The notes beneath the pieces were generated by a model. The model was given only the letters and a program-made list of their open reading frames with translations, had not been told where the DNA came from and made no database searches. The translations under genes and the position numbers were made by a program. A DNA stretch of 64,000 bases, from positions 885,501 to 949,500 of the forward strand of contig JACGZH010000003.1 of the NCBI GenBank assembly GCA_014706385.1. The letters are read 5' to 3'. This stretch comes from Phaffia rhodozyma. Taxonomy: Eukaryota > Basidiomycota > Tremellomycetes > Cystofilobasidiales > Mrakiaceae. Below are positions 24,986-37,016 of this stretch, one piece after another (position 1 is the first letter of the stretch; the number at the start of each line of letters is the position of its first letter).

Positions 24986-25518
24986 GATCATTTGCTTTGA
25001 CCTGACCATTCACCACGTGTTTTTCTATGCTTTGTACTCTTTTTTTCTTTTTAATTCGTTTCTCGTTCTTGTTTGCTTTTTATCAACCTTCTTTGACGAT
25101 CTCAACATCTATCTTGCCCGACCATGATTTTTTTCGGTCTTATTTCATATTCATGCCCTTACTCATATTTTACGTTACCCTGTTGTCCATGACCTCTATT
25201 CTTTTTCCATTCGTCTTGTCTTTTGTCTTGCTCTTGTTATGTCTTGTCTGCTTTGTAGGCATCGTTGTCTTCCTAGCCAGAGGATTAGTTTCCTTTATTT
25301 CGTTGCATGTAGCGAAAATGATTTCTTCCAGTTTGGCAATGAATGGATGGCAGTCAATGATGGAAATCTTATTGACCCATGATATATATGCGAAGCAAAA
25401 ATATGCAATCGAAGAAGAGAAGAGAAAAAACAGAAAGGAAAGAGAGCAAGCTCATCCGAGTGAATGGAAAAAGGGTAGAAAGGGATGATATGCAATGACT
25501 GGCGAGAAGAGAAAACAT
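24986..25518. other. Convergent intergenic region, no gene seen
   Basis: Between the stops of the coiled-coil gene and RPA135. T-rich first half on the + strand, A-rich second half. An open frame at 25027-25488 is hydrophobic simply because it is T-rich, and I do not call it. One CACGTG at 25014-25019 is within a presumed 3' UTR. Confidence 0.55.
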
Positions 25519-28500
25519 CTAGTTGACAGCAACCGAAATCTGTGATTTAAGGGAGAGATGACCAGTCAGTTTCATCACCTTCCCTAGAAGATCTGATTGT
25601 ACTGTGGATTTAGCTTACCTTGATACCCATGCATGCCATCTCTGCGGCAAGATATCTGAAGACGTAGGGTACAGCGACAACGTCCATATCGTTCCCCGGT
25701 CCGATTGCTCCCTGTAAGAGATTCGACTTTGGTACAGCGAGTGAAACGTCGTGCAACCCCGCGTTCTCGCCCTCTTCCTTGCACACCCTACAGTACTCTC
25801 CTCCGCCAGAAACATCCATTGTGGCATCGAGGTCGTAACCAAGAGAGATCATAGAACCGCAAGATCGGCAGACCCAGGCGGTAGTGTAATCGGAACAGTT
25901 CATCAGTCGGTCTTGCAAAAGGAAGGATGTTCCGTGAGCGAGAAGAGCATCTCGTTCCATCTCTCCGAATCGAATACCTCCGTTTCGTTTTCGACCCTTG
26001 ATGAGTTGATTAACATCAGAGAAAGAGGGAACGGGCAATGTCAGTATATGCGAAAATACAAGATCTCTCAACAGAAGTGAATTTATTGAGTACAGATGAA
26101 AGCAATCACCTTGACAGGCTGTCGAGTCAATTGGTCGACTGGGCCAGTTGTTCGGACCTGGTACTTATCATTAACCATATGTCGGAGTCGCTGGTAGTAA
26201 ACCAAACCAATATAGATATCCGCATGGAACTCTTCACCGGTGATACCGGAATACATTGGCTCGTTTCCGTGATAGTTGTACCCGGAAGCGAGCAATTGCT
26301 GTCCAAAGTACTCAACAGGAGTATCTCCATCGGAAAACTTCCAAGGCGTTCCGTCCTGAGCCAAACCGTGCATCGCTCCAGCCTTTCCTGCCAAACTCTC
26401 GACAAACATGCCGATCGTCATTCGCGACGGGAAAGCGTGAGGGTTGATGATGACATCCGGTTGCATTCCACTCTCTGAGAATGGCATATCGACGGCTGGC
26501 CATTTCTGAGAGCACACTCCCTTTTGACCGTGTCGGGAAGAGAACTTGTCTCCGATCGTGGGTGAACGAGGAATTCGAAGCTTGATGTGAATCTTCTGGC
26601 ACTCGGAGTCACCAGCATCGCCACCGAGAACTCGAACTTCATCCACGTAGGCGACCTCGTCTCCTTTATACTTGTGAACATGAGTTCGACCAACTGTATC
26701 ACTGTAATGAGCAGCAATCGGGGTTCCACTCGTTAGCTTGGCACCGATCATTGGATACCCATCCTCGTCGACAGTCTCTCTCAACGGATGGGTCTGTTTG
26801 ATGTCCCCTCCAATTCCGAAATGGTTCGTCGCCGGACCGGAGGCCGATCGCATACCAGTCTTGAGATCGATGATCTGAGACTTGTAGACTGTTCCGTAAC
26901 CGAAGCCTCGCTCGTGAGCAGACTTATTCAAGATCATAGCGTCTTCCATATCGTATCCAGTGTAAGAAATAACGGCGACGACAGCGTTGGTTCCGTTGGG
27001 GAAAAGATCGAACCCATACTTATTCCATAGCTCAGGTCGAACAATAGGTGTTTGACCGGACTGAAGTCGATACATTTTGTTGTCTGTTCGTCTGCTGAGT
27101 GCGGTTGAGGGTGTTCCCATCGTTTGTTTTCCCATCTGGCACTGATACATATTTCTTGGGGATTGGTTGAAGTCCGAAAAGGGCGTTAAGTTTGCAATCA
27201 CACTCAACACACTAGTCGGATCTAGCTCTACGTGGCTCTGCCTAAAAGCAACCTCCTTTGCTCCAGACTCAATGTTCTTCCTCGTGACTTTCTCAAGCTC
27301 CTGATCGGTACAAGCGATCTCCATGTAGACCTGCTCAAACGTACCGACATGGTCGAGCTTTCCGTTCTCGGTGTATGTCACTGGTCTCATCATTCGAGCT
27401 CTTGACGAGAACAAGTAGAGACCAGGGTATTGACCTCCCTTAGAGATCGGAACCCAACCGATCTCGAGGTCCAACGGCACATTGTTTCTTCCCTCGGTCT
27501 TCCATTTTCGAAGTGTCGATGATAGCTTGAGGCAGAGCGCAGGAGGAGCCCAACCAATAATCTTTCCGTCAAGTTGAACGACGAGGAACTTTGTGCCGTC
27601 GATGGATGACGTGGCAAATGGTTGGGTCATTCCCAACGAGGTAAGGAGAGATGGAATGTGAGAAACAGGAAGGGCAGAGGTGATGATCTTGCAGGTGTGA
27701 GACAGGTGATTGAGCAATCCACAGGGAGATCCATCGGGCGTGTGTACGGGACAAAGGAAACCCCATGCTTCGGGCAGCAACTTTCGAACAGTCGTCGTTT
27801 TGAGCTCAGCGAAGAAGGCTCCTCGATGAATACATCGGAAATGACTCAAGTATCGGTAAAAGTTGAGTTTTTCGGCAACGATGGTGTAACCGGATGTCTG
27901 TTGGAGATCCAAACCAGAAGGAGTGACGAGATTACCGGTAGCAAGGAAGTAAGAAAGCTTTTGACCAACGTCAAAATTGATCTTGTGGAGGACCTTGGAG
28001 ATATATCGATCTACAGTGCCACAAAAAGATTAGAAGAGAGAGAAAACAAAGAAATAAATATTTGTACATCTAGATTTCGGGAAAATCTTTGGAGAGAAAA
28101 ATGGGAAAACTGACTATCAGAGAAATCAACGCCGGCGACATCCCTTCTGACGTCTTGCGAGATCTGAGCTCGGACGGCCGTGATGGCTTCGTCGAGCTTC
28201 TCTTTGATGATCATTCCATACAAGAATCCAGGAAGGAGAACTTCCTGGTGTTGAGGAGAATCTGGGTTATCAGCGCAAGAAGCGTTGGATACGAGTGAGT
28301 ACAGTTTTCGAAGCATGAACCTGTAGTAGGTGAAAAGAAAACAAGGGGTAAGCCCAAAGTCATGAGGCAATATACTGGTTGGATTGATATAAAACAAGAA
28401 CTCACAAGAGCATTCGGAATTTATCCCTCGGGTCGTCTAGATGAACGAGCACAACTCTGTCGATCAACCAGCTTCCGACGACCTCGTCCTCCCAATCTTC

Positions 28501-29771
28501 CGGCAAGCCAAGCACAACCCTGAACTTGCTTCCCAAGTATTCTAAGCACTGCTTGCCGGTCTTGAGACCGTAGTTTTTGAAACCTCTGAGCAAGAGCTCG
28601 ACTCGGTCAGTCAAGAACGTGTTCTCTTCTTCGCCTTGAACCAATCCCTGGAAGATTTCAAGATCACTCGCCGAGACGAGCGCTTTGAGGATAAGCATAA
28701 GCGGGATCATGTACTCGTTTTTCCTCCACGAGAACCTGAGGGTGGCACCTCCAGAAGAGAGATAGTGCATGGTGTTCGTGCAAGACGTTTGATCTTTTCG
28801 GACACATCTGATCTGGGTACCATAAGCCGAATAACCAGGTCCTCGCTTGGTGAATGAGTTTCGGAAAATGGAAATTACGTGATTTCGTCGGGGAAGAATA
28901 AGGAATCGGATGAGTTTTTCGTTTCCGTTGATGATGAAGTGGCCACCGAATGAGGTAGATTCTTCATGTGCGTTCACGAGAGTCGAGGCCGAGGCAGCTT
29001 TGAGATTACATCGGTTGGACTGGTGTGGTGATTGATAGCGAGAGGACCGGTCAGAGGCATATGAATAAGTGACGCGCGAGCAAGAGGAGGTTACGCACCT
29101 TGACCATGATAGGAAGGAAACCGAGCTCTCGTAGTTCTTCTGTCTCTGGCCCTCTATCAACGGACCAACAGATTCGGGCAGTCATTTTAGATTTGTATGT
29201 AGTCAATCGCTCTCGAGCCTGTTCGATGAAGAGAAAAGAAGATCAGGGATTTTTCCGCGAGGTTGAGCATGTCGGTAAGCAGGTACACCAAGCGAAAACT
29301 GACCTCAGACGGATAGATTCGTCGCTCCTTAGCAGACTTGTCCTTGTCGGGCACTAACGGCCTTCCTACGGTGACGTCCGCAATGCGGACTGATAGTGAT
29401 AATAAATGTATATATGTTAGCATATAGTACTGACCTCGCGAATGACCATGATGTGAGAGGCTGGAGCATTTGTTCAGATACTCACTACTCAATCGCTTGC
29501 CCTCAGCTCGTCCTTTGCCATCATACACAACTTTCTCCCCAATATCCTGAACGGCAAGGGCAAGAAGCCCTTTTCCGCCTTCAGCTGAAGGGTCCTCGAG
29601 AAGAGCGTTGAAGGACTCAATATGAGGTGCGACGAGCTCCTCAAGCGCCGGGATATCTGCCCCAGTCTTAGACGGATACTTGAACGCGGCTTCTCTGGTG
29701 AGCGTGTGGAACGAGTGGGACTTGTGGGACTTTGAGCCCGGCTGAAGAGGGGAAGATAGTGGGACTACCAT
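25519..29771 (-). CDS. RPA135: RNA polymerase I second-largest subunit (RPA135/RPA2)
   Basis: Starts at the ATG at 29769-29771 and reads through about seven exons. The N-terminus contains LVAPHIESFNALL, typical of the Pol I rather than Pol II or III subunit. Core family blocks are present: WGFLCPVHTPDGSPCGLLNH (about 27720-27770), NAVVAVISYTGYDMEDAMIL (about 26940-27000), DKFSSRHGQKGVC (about 26510-26550), NPHAFPSRMTIGMFVE (about 26410-26450), RKRNGGIRFGEMERD (about 25960-25990) and a C-terminal zinc site CRSCG...YCRVC (about 25780-25880). It forms the active-centre cleft with RPA190 and makes pre-rRNA. The apparent stop at 25610 follows a GTAAGC donor. Splicing to 25539 gives a final seven-codon exon (ISVAVN, stop at 25519), which I prefer. 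Shares a promoter with the Cti6-like gene. Confidence 0.95.
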
Positions 29772-29971
29772 TTTGATAACCCCCTTTTCTTAAATAGGAA
29801 GAGAGGATGAATGAAGAAGGAGCAGGCTTCCGTTTGACGACCTGTTGGGATGGCTGTATGCTATCCAAGGGGATGTATGCTGTCCTAGGCGCTGATGGAA
29901 AGTCCAAAAAAAATGTAGACAGATTTATGCAATTTTAGCAGCGTATGCGGGTCCTAGAGGTTCTTGATACT

Positions 29972-29977
29972 CACGTG
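29972..29977. promoter_or_regulatory. E-box CACGTG in RPA135 promoter
   Basis: About 200 bases upstream of the RPA135 start, nearly the same distance as the matching site upstream of PRP24/SART3 (about 180). After six bases comes GAGCGT, a weak match to the AACGCC half of the bipartite element. Confidence 0.4.
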
Positions 29978-30101
29978 ATTGTTGAGCGTCACTATAGGGC
30001 TGTGCTAGTACACCTTCAGATGGTCCACACACAAACACTCCGCCCGACCGGAAAGAAAGTCGAATGAGACAAGTGAGAACACTATCAGACCATCACCATC
30101 A

Positions 30102-30113
30102 AACCAGGGTTAT
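30102..30113. promoter_or_regulatory. Telobox-like AACCAGGGTTAT
   Basis: Shares AACCAGGGTTA with 10176-10186. GGGTTA-type sites are bound by Tbf1-like Myb proteins in several fungi. Assignment here is inference. Confidence 0.3.
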
Positions 30114-30312
30114 CCTCCTTCTCGGTTGTCTTTCTGCCCACTCTTACTCTCACTCTTTGATTTTCGTCTCGGAAGATCAGCCGGTTCATCGCGTGGATCC
30201 ATTCAGATCTACATCCATCCGTATAAATTAAATCTTTTCCCTTCATTCTTCCTTCTCCCGCCTTTCTTCATCTTGCTCTTGGTCTGCAAAAGGAGTCATT
30301 CCCCTGACCATC

Positions 30313-33300
30313 ATGGGTGAGTCTTCCGATCACTCTATTTTCCTTTTTCGCTTGCAGGTCATCATTTATTTCGTTTTGATCCATCAAATGTGTCACTATT
30401 CCTTTCCTTGGATGGCTTTCTCCTTTATATAGCTGCTTCCCCGCCTCCTCAACCTAGATCGACACGATCCAGACCGTCACTGCCGCCAACGATATTAGAC
30501 GACCACCAGTCCAACGGTTCCAGAGACCCAGATTCGCCCTCAGCCTCGCCTTCCGCTAATGCTCTCGCTCACATGTACTACACCCAATCTCTTGACGGCC
30601 TCGGCAAACGAGACAGGCGAAAAAAGAGCATGAGCGAGTCGACTGCTATCAAAATGGACAAAGAATCAAGTCTTTTCCCAAAAGAAGGAGGAGACATCAA
30701 GCCGATGAAGAGAGAAGCTGACTATCCAAAATCGCCTCTTTCCAAGTCGGATTCGAAGGTCAAAGGCAATAAGCTCACTCCAGAGGTTGAGGAAGAAGAC
30801 GAGGGCGCCGAGGAAGATGAGGAGGATTATGAAGAGGCCGAGGTGACGAGATGTGTTTGTGGAATCACAGGTGAGTCTGTTCATCCTCTTCTCACTTCAG
30901 GATTTCTTTTCCTTCTTTCCGTATCCTTCACAATCTTACCGCTTTTGGGATTTGGACGAATGTTAGAATCGGACGACATGATGATCTCGTGCGATACGTG
31001 TAACGTCTGGCAGCATGGAGCGTGTGTTGGAATTCCTACAGAGGAAGAAACGCCAGATGGTGCGTTATCTGTCGGACTCCATTCATATCGTTAACTGCGA
31101 AAGTGTTCTCATCTTGAATTTGCTCACGCCGAACCAAACACAACAGAGTATTTCTGTGAAAAATGTAGACCAGATCTTCACGTCACGCTCAAGAAGTGGA
31201 TGAAATCAAGAGGACGAGGAGGGTATGTTTGGTGTCACGTCTTTTTAATTCAGCCGTGCAATAAACTCCTTCAAGACACGCGTCCTCTGACAATTTTCTC
31301 GTCAATCAACTTTATCAGCATCTTTTTGCCTCCGTCAGCATCTGACTTGCTCCGATTGAAACCACCGGAGAGTACCTTACCACCGAACCAGTCCAAACGA
31401 TGGACTCATGATATCGCTGGCCTTTCCCCGCTCGAAGAAGACGAGGACGAACAAACTCCAGCCCACGGTGCTCGTTCAGGTGGTCGACGATCCCGAGCGG
31501 CCAAGGAAGGAGCTAAGGGCAAGGTGGCCGCATTGATAGGGAAAGAATCTTCGAGTAGCACTTCGACGTCCAACGGAACGGAGAAGCCGACTGTTTCCCA
31601 TAGGAGAAAGTCGTCCGTCACCACGGTATCTACACCTACAGCCGTGGCCGCTGCAACGTCAACGACGGCCACTGTCTTGGCTCACTCGACCCCGGCTGAG
31701 ACATCGGTAGATCTCACGACTTCATCGCACAACAAGCCTCTGTCAAAACACTCCTCTGGAAAGCCAAGCTCCTCAAATATGACTGCTCATCCGTCTCAGT
31801 CCGCTAGTGGCATTCCGCCAACACCATCACCTATGCCACCTGGTTCCCAAGTCGATCCTCCAACTCCTCATTCGGCCTCAAAAGGGCAAGCCCCGATATC
31901 TTCCTCTTCATCCTCGCATCCATCCCATCATAAGCGGACACCCTCAAATCCATCAGCTGTCCCTCGGAGATCACCCTCAGCAAACTCGCAGAGTCCACCA
32001 CATGGACCCTCGGCCAAAGGAGAGAAAGGCAGGCGCAGCAGCCCCAAAAGGCGCTCAACGATGAATTCCAGGCCTGATGCAGAGTACGAGAAGGCTATCA
32101 GGGCGAGCTTGATCGAAAGTGGGTTGATCCCTGAGGAAGAAGACTCTGTGTTCGTTCAAATCCCTTCCTCGTCTCTTTGTTTAACAATTTCTCTTTCTCT
32201 ATTTCTAAATCAAGGAAGACTCATCGCAGCGCGTTTTGCCACTTATGAATATTTACAGACGATCACCTTCGCCGACGTCTTCAACCAGACATCGCAGATC
32301 ATTTCCTGGTGAGGATGATCTGAGCGGAGGGGCGGACGAAGGAGGTTTAGTTCCCGGAGTTGGAATAGGAATCAAAAGGCCGAGGCAGGGAAGTGATGAT
32401 CTGACAAGTAGTGGAGGGAATGGTGCAGGTGTCAGAAAGGGAAAGAAAGTCAAGAAAGAGAATGAACAAGGTTCGTATATCTATATTTTCCTTGTCCTTC
32501 CGAGTGTGTTTGCACAATAGCTTGATAATTTTTTCCTGCATCATACTGATCTTGTTGTACCGAATGCTATATCAACAGGACTAGAATCAGCGAGTCTGGA
32601 TGCCATGCTCTCATCATCCTACCCTCATTCAGCAAACTCTGCATCAGAGAATAATCACTCGATCGGTCCTTCCGGCCGAACAGTCACCACTAAACACCCT
32701 AATCAATACACCTATCGACCAAAACCGACAAGCTCATCAAATAATCCTGTGGGCAGCCTTCGCTTCAAAGGATTATCCTCCAACTCGACACCCGGAGAAC
32801 CGGGATATGACGATCATCTCCGTCGGTCTCCTCCGATAGGGTCTTCCGCGCATTGGAACGAGGATTGGGCTGCTGGAGGTGATGTGAGAGGATTGAACTC
32901 GGTCTCTAGTGTTGCAGCTGAGTGGGATCCATCAATCCCGGGTCCATCCTCCGGTCCCAACGATCCACTCCCACCACCGGCCCAGCAGCTAGCTCCTCCC
33001 GCTCCACCTTCACCTGCGTCTGTAGCTGCTGCTGCTGCCGCCGCTCTCCGGAATAGTACTATCCTTGCGTGGGGAGTTCCAGATCATCTATCTCATTTAA
33101 CACATCTTCTCCCATCACCAGCTCCTCAGCCACTCGTCATCCGATCGAGTCTCAATCCATCTGGTTCAGGGACTGCTACTGCCGTACCCTCTTCAGCAGG
33201 AAATACGTCCGGCGCGAGAGGGAAACGAACATCTGGCGCGGCTGGACTGAGAGGTGCAGATGGCGAGAGGGAAGAAGCACCTTCGAAAATTAGATGGCCA

Positions 33301-34032
33301 GGAAGACGAATGACACTGGGCGAGATGAGAAAACGAGCGAGAGGCGTTTTGGATTATGTGGGTAGGTGGCCGGTGGATACGACGGCGGCGGCAGCTGCAG
33401 CCGCTGTTCTTTCGTCATCGTCGAATGGAGGCTCGTCGTCTTCTTCATCTACATCTTCACCTTCTATCACTGTTGCTACCACATTGCTAGTTTCCGAACC
33501 GACAGTCACCTTTGACATAGCCACTGACCCCTCTACTCTTCCCATCACCTCGGAGACCACCTCGCCTCTGGCTCTTTTGGGAAATATTGATCCATCGATA
33601 CCTACCTTAAGTACAACCACTAACGGTTCAACCGAGTCTGAAGTTGAGCCAGAGCCGGTACGTGTAAAGACACGATCCGAGGAGATTGAAGAATTGATCC
33701 GAGATTTAATTGCATTCGAGCAACGATTCGGCGTCACCGCCACGGCCGCGTTGAAGGACTCGTCGATGTCGTCTTCATCATTGATGGTTGGACTGGGTGG
33801 TCAAGGTGCTGTTGGAGGCGGCTCTGGCGCAGGAAACAACGGAGGGGAAAGGAGGAAGACCAGTTCAGGTGGATCGAAATCGAGGTCGGCTTCCGTCATC
33901 TCTGATAAAGGTAGAGAGAGGGAGAAAGAGAAGGAAGGATCTGGTTCAGTTGGATCTAAAACGCCAGGCGTCGAAGGGGATCAAGGGGATGGAAGAGAGT
34001 TAGAATCGACAGACGCTCAGCAGGCCGTGTAA
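30313..34032 (+). CDS. Cti6-like PHD-finger protein (histone deacetylase complex)
   Basis: The first coding exon is only ATGG (30313-30316). An intron to 30432 then joins to MAASPPPQPRSTRS. After an acidic stretch (EEDEGAEEDEEDYEEAE, about 30790-30840) comes a PHD finger split by two introns: TRCVCGITESDDMMISCDTC, then VWQHGACVGIP (about 31005-31040), then EYFCEKCRPDLH (about 31145-31185). The Cys4-His-Cys3 order and the FCEKCRPDLH ending match Cti6/Rpd3L-type PHD fingers, which read methylated H3K4. A long Ser/Pro-rich region with poly-Ala and poly-Ser tracts follows. A conserved patch IRWPGRRMTLGEMRKRARGV (about 33280-33350) is the other family landmark. The protein is likely nuclear, recruiting the Rpd3L deacetylase. 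Unusually long for Cti6 because of low-complexity insertions. Confidence 0.75.
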
Positions 34033-34623
34033 TTCGTTTCCATGCGGCTATTTGTACTCAGTACTTTAATTTACTGCTATCGAGGCATTTTTGTATCTTT
34101 TGCTGGTTGATTCCGTTTTAATCCTTCGATTTGTTATAAGCTGATAAACCATGCCGCCTGCTTCAGTCCAATCAGCCCGTCTTTCATGTGGCAAACAGAC
34201 CAGAGTTGAATATGTTTAGTGAAAGAGTTGAATTGTGTCGTACAGCCGAGCATGCACGCAGTCCAAAAGTTGCTCCGCATATCAATCCGAACCCTTGCAC
34301 GCCTCCTATGCCGCCTCTTCGCTTGGCCTTGCATGTACATATGTTCTTTCGAGGCAGACTCACATTTGGATACATGTACTTACATCCGATAGCTGATTCT
34401 CACTATAAATATCACATTGCATTCCGCTTACCCATGTACCAGCTCACAAAGATCATCTTTTCCTTTCCTCTTGAAGCTCTATAGTCCACTGCTTGCCTGT
34501 TCACTCAAGTTTAGTTTTTGCGTTTTGGACTTTGTTCTGTTGATGTTTTCCTCATTCAGGAGATCTTTTATGTCGTCTAGTTGACCGGCAAGGACAGAAA
34601 CAGAAGCAGAGACAACCACAGCT
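34033..34623. other. Tandem intergenic region, no gene seen
   Basis: Between the Cti6-like stop and the next ATG on the same strand. Mixed composition, with a C/T-rich approach to the downstream gene. No RNA gene or convincing element seen. Confidence 0.55.
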
Positions 34624-36674
34624 ATGGTGACCACCCACGAACATCCCTCAGGCGGATCACATCAACCGTTGACGATCAGAAAGATGAGTCTAGAAAGACA
34701 GCTTCCTCATCGTTTGCCGCTTGAGGAACAGGAAGAATCGAATTCGAATGCAACGTCGCAACAATTGGGTTGGACGGTAAGGTCCCTATCTTTCCATAAG
34801 CTCCCTTCATTTTTAAAACCGGCGAAAGATGATATAGAGACGAATTGAGACAAAAGTATTGGCTTCTTCTTCCTCCGTTCTAGGTCCGCCCGCCTTCTTT
34901 TGAATGGGTTTCACAGGAGCAATTTCAGTAATAAGCCCCTTCTCTTTGAGTATTTCAGGAGCATAGAACGTCCTTAACTCCCCTTTCTCTCATCTTTGAA
35001 CTCCCAATGAAAAATTAAGAAACGTCCTCAAGTAAGTCCCTTCGTAAATCTCTCGCGCACAGCAAGAATGAGGCTCACACTATATGACATACACTTGATC
35101 AGGAACTTTCGAGCAGCTCATGCCCAAGTAGAACTTCAGAGAGATCAGATGGAGGAGCAAGAAAAACAACTTAAACTACTGAAAAAGAAAGTGGCCCAGC
35201 TTGAGGTCAATATGAGCTCGTTGTGCTTCGCTTCATACTCTCCTTATGTACTGATATAGCTGAGAGCCGTTTCTTAGGGAGACTCTACTTATGGGGCGGA
35301 TCATTCAAATCGAAACTCCTTCAAAGGTGTTTCTTCCACCGATGACTCGACCATCAATAATGCCGCCTCCTCTTTAGCGGCGCTCATTAATCGATACGCT
35401 TCGACCCTCGTCATCCGTCATCCGCATCTCCTTCCTGATTTCTGGGCAGCAGTAACGAAGAATTGTACGGAGAATGAGGGACAACACCAAGATGTAGCAA
35501 GTCTGAGGGTACAGAGTTTGTTGAGACATGCAATCTCGAAGGTTATCTGTAATGGGGTCGTCAACCGTTTGTTGCTAACTAATTCAAGTGAGGCGGTAAG
35601 TAAGCCATACTTTCCTATTATGAGAGCTTCAATGAGACTGATTCATACGTCGGATCTGGTTCATGAAATACGTATATGAAATCTTGCAGAATGAACGGCT
35701 GTGGAGGATTCATGAATGCATCTTCAGTCGTATGTACAGTAGACATGAAGTAATGATGTGATGCTTGGCTCTGATGCTTTGAAACTTGTCAATCCCCAGG
35801 TGACCCGGTTGTTGCTAGCGTATGGCGTTAGTCTCGGTAGCCGTTATACGGACGTTGTGGAAGAGTCTCTAATGTTCGCACCGTGTATGATGGGTTCTCT
35901 CGAAACAGGTCGTCAAACGTGCTCTGCCTCTATGAACGACTTTGATCGGGCCCTCATGATTCAGACTCTTCAAGAATATGTGAGCATTCTCTGCGCTCTC
36001 TTGTGCTGATGTATGAGTTTATCGGTTCAGATCTTTTACCTTTTAATCCCACGCGTGGCGCTCTTCACATGAACCAACTGTATCGTGCGCAGATGCCATC
36101 CCTATTTCTCATTCTCCTGAAATATGATGGACCATCTATCAAGACCCTGGCCGATGCCTCAGTCAAAACAGAATCGACAGATTGTCTCATTCCGGAGGCC
36201 TTGGTTGAGATTCTCCAGTCGGCGTGGGAATTTTCCAGATTACTTCATGAATCGAAGCAGAGCTTTTCATCTTCTGGTATAGGTTTATACAGGGCATTCG
36301 TTCCGGAACTGGGAAGTGCATTGGATGCGACTCGGGTTCACTCTTTCTCTCTATGCCTCTATCCTGTAGACACAACATAACGATGCTGACCGTTCCGCCC
36401 CTACTTCTTTGAATTTATATAGATGGAACTTTTAAAGAGATGCCATCGGTCCGAAAATCAAGAAAAAGAAGTTTTGGGCGCTTGTCTTTTTCCAGGTCTG
36501 ATCAAAATGGGACGCGATTCCAGAGGACGAGATATTCATGTTGTCGTCCGGCGAGCTCACGTAGGCATTTTTGGTATCTATCATCGTATCAAAGAAAAAT
36601 GTTAATGTGGACATATATTTTTTCTGCGCGAATGAGCCCAGGTGATATGTGATTGCGCTCTTCTTCCTCAATAG
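34624..36674 (+). CDS. Unknown fungal protein with coiled coil, microexon gene model
   Basis: Starts at the ATG at 34624. Exons: to about 34777; about 34884-34927 (VRPPSFEWVSQEQFQ); 35103-35205, a Glu/Lys/Leu coiled coil (QVELQRDQMEEQEKQLKLLK); from about 35280 a helical region (INRYASTLVIRHPHLLPDFW); a 27-nt microexon at 35800-35826 (DPVVASVWR); 35909 onward (RQTCSASMNDFD); about 36092-36330 (MPSLFLILLKYDGPSIKT...); about 36423-36558 (GACLFPGLIKMGRDSRGRD); and a last exon at 36642-36674 giving VICDCALLPQ. The order VASVWRRQT and VICDCAL feels like a family I have seen in basidiomycete predictions, but I cannot name it. No zinc cluster or bZIP basic region, so I do not call it a transcription factor. 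Function unknown. An alternative 3' splice gives an end near 36791. Confidence 0.6.
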
Positions 36675-37016
36675 CAAAGGCCTGTCTCCGTACCCATCAT
36701 CTCGTTCCCTGCCCTCCATTCAACAACTATGTCAGTATCGATGTCTCCGTCAAGTCCAAAGGGCCCTGGAGAAGAGCTTGGAACAAGTTAAGGAGGGAGT
36801 CAGAGAGAGGACAGAGGAGCGTGTTCGATGAAAGGATCTTGAATCTGATCATGCCAAGCTATGATATGGTCTCTCCTCTTATTCTTTTCGTTCAAGGGCA
36901 TCAAATTGGTCGTGGTCGTAACGAAAAGGCGAGAGATGGAGGAAAAAAATACAGAAAACTTATGAACAGAATGGACACAACCAGACGGACGAAAAATGAA
37001 GATAAAAGCATCTAAA
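36675..37016. other. Convergent intergenic region
   Basis: 342 bases between the unknown protein and the PROPPIN stop. Open frames reach across it but lack coding character. Presumably 3' UTRs. Confidence 0.5.

Larger units (their letters stand above)
29772..30312. promoter_or_regulatory. Divergent promoter, RPA135 and Cti6-like gene
   Basis: 541 bases. It contains TACTCACGTGATTGT (E-box at 29972-29977), the same 15-mer as the PRP24/SART3 promoter, and AACCAGGGTTAT (30102-30113). The Cti6 side becomes C/T-rich just before its ATG. No coding frame is supported. Confidence 0.55.

Noticed and set aside
25027..25488. Hydrophobic frame suggesting a membrane protein
   Set aside because: T-rich 3' UTR gives Phe/Leu codons. 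No homology, no conserved motif, and it lies between two convergent stops.
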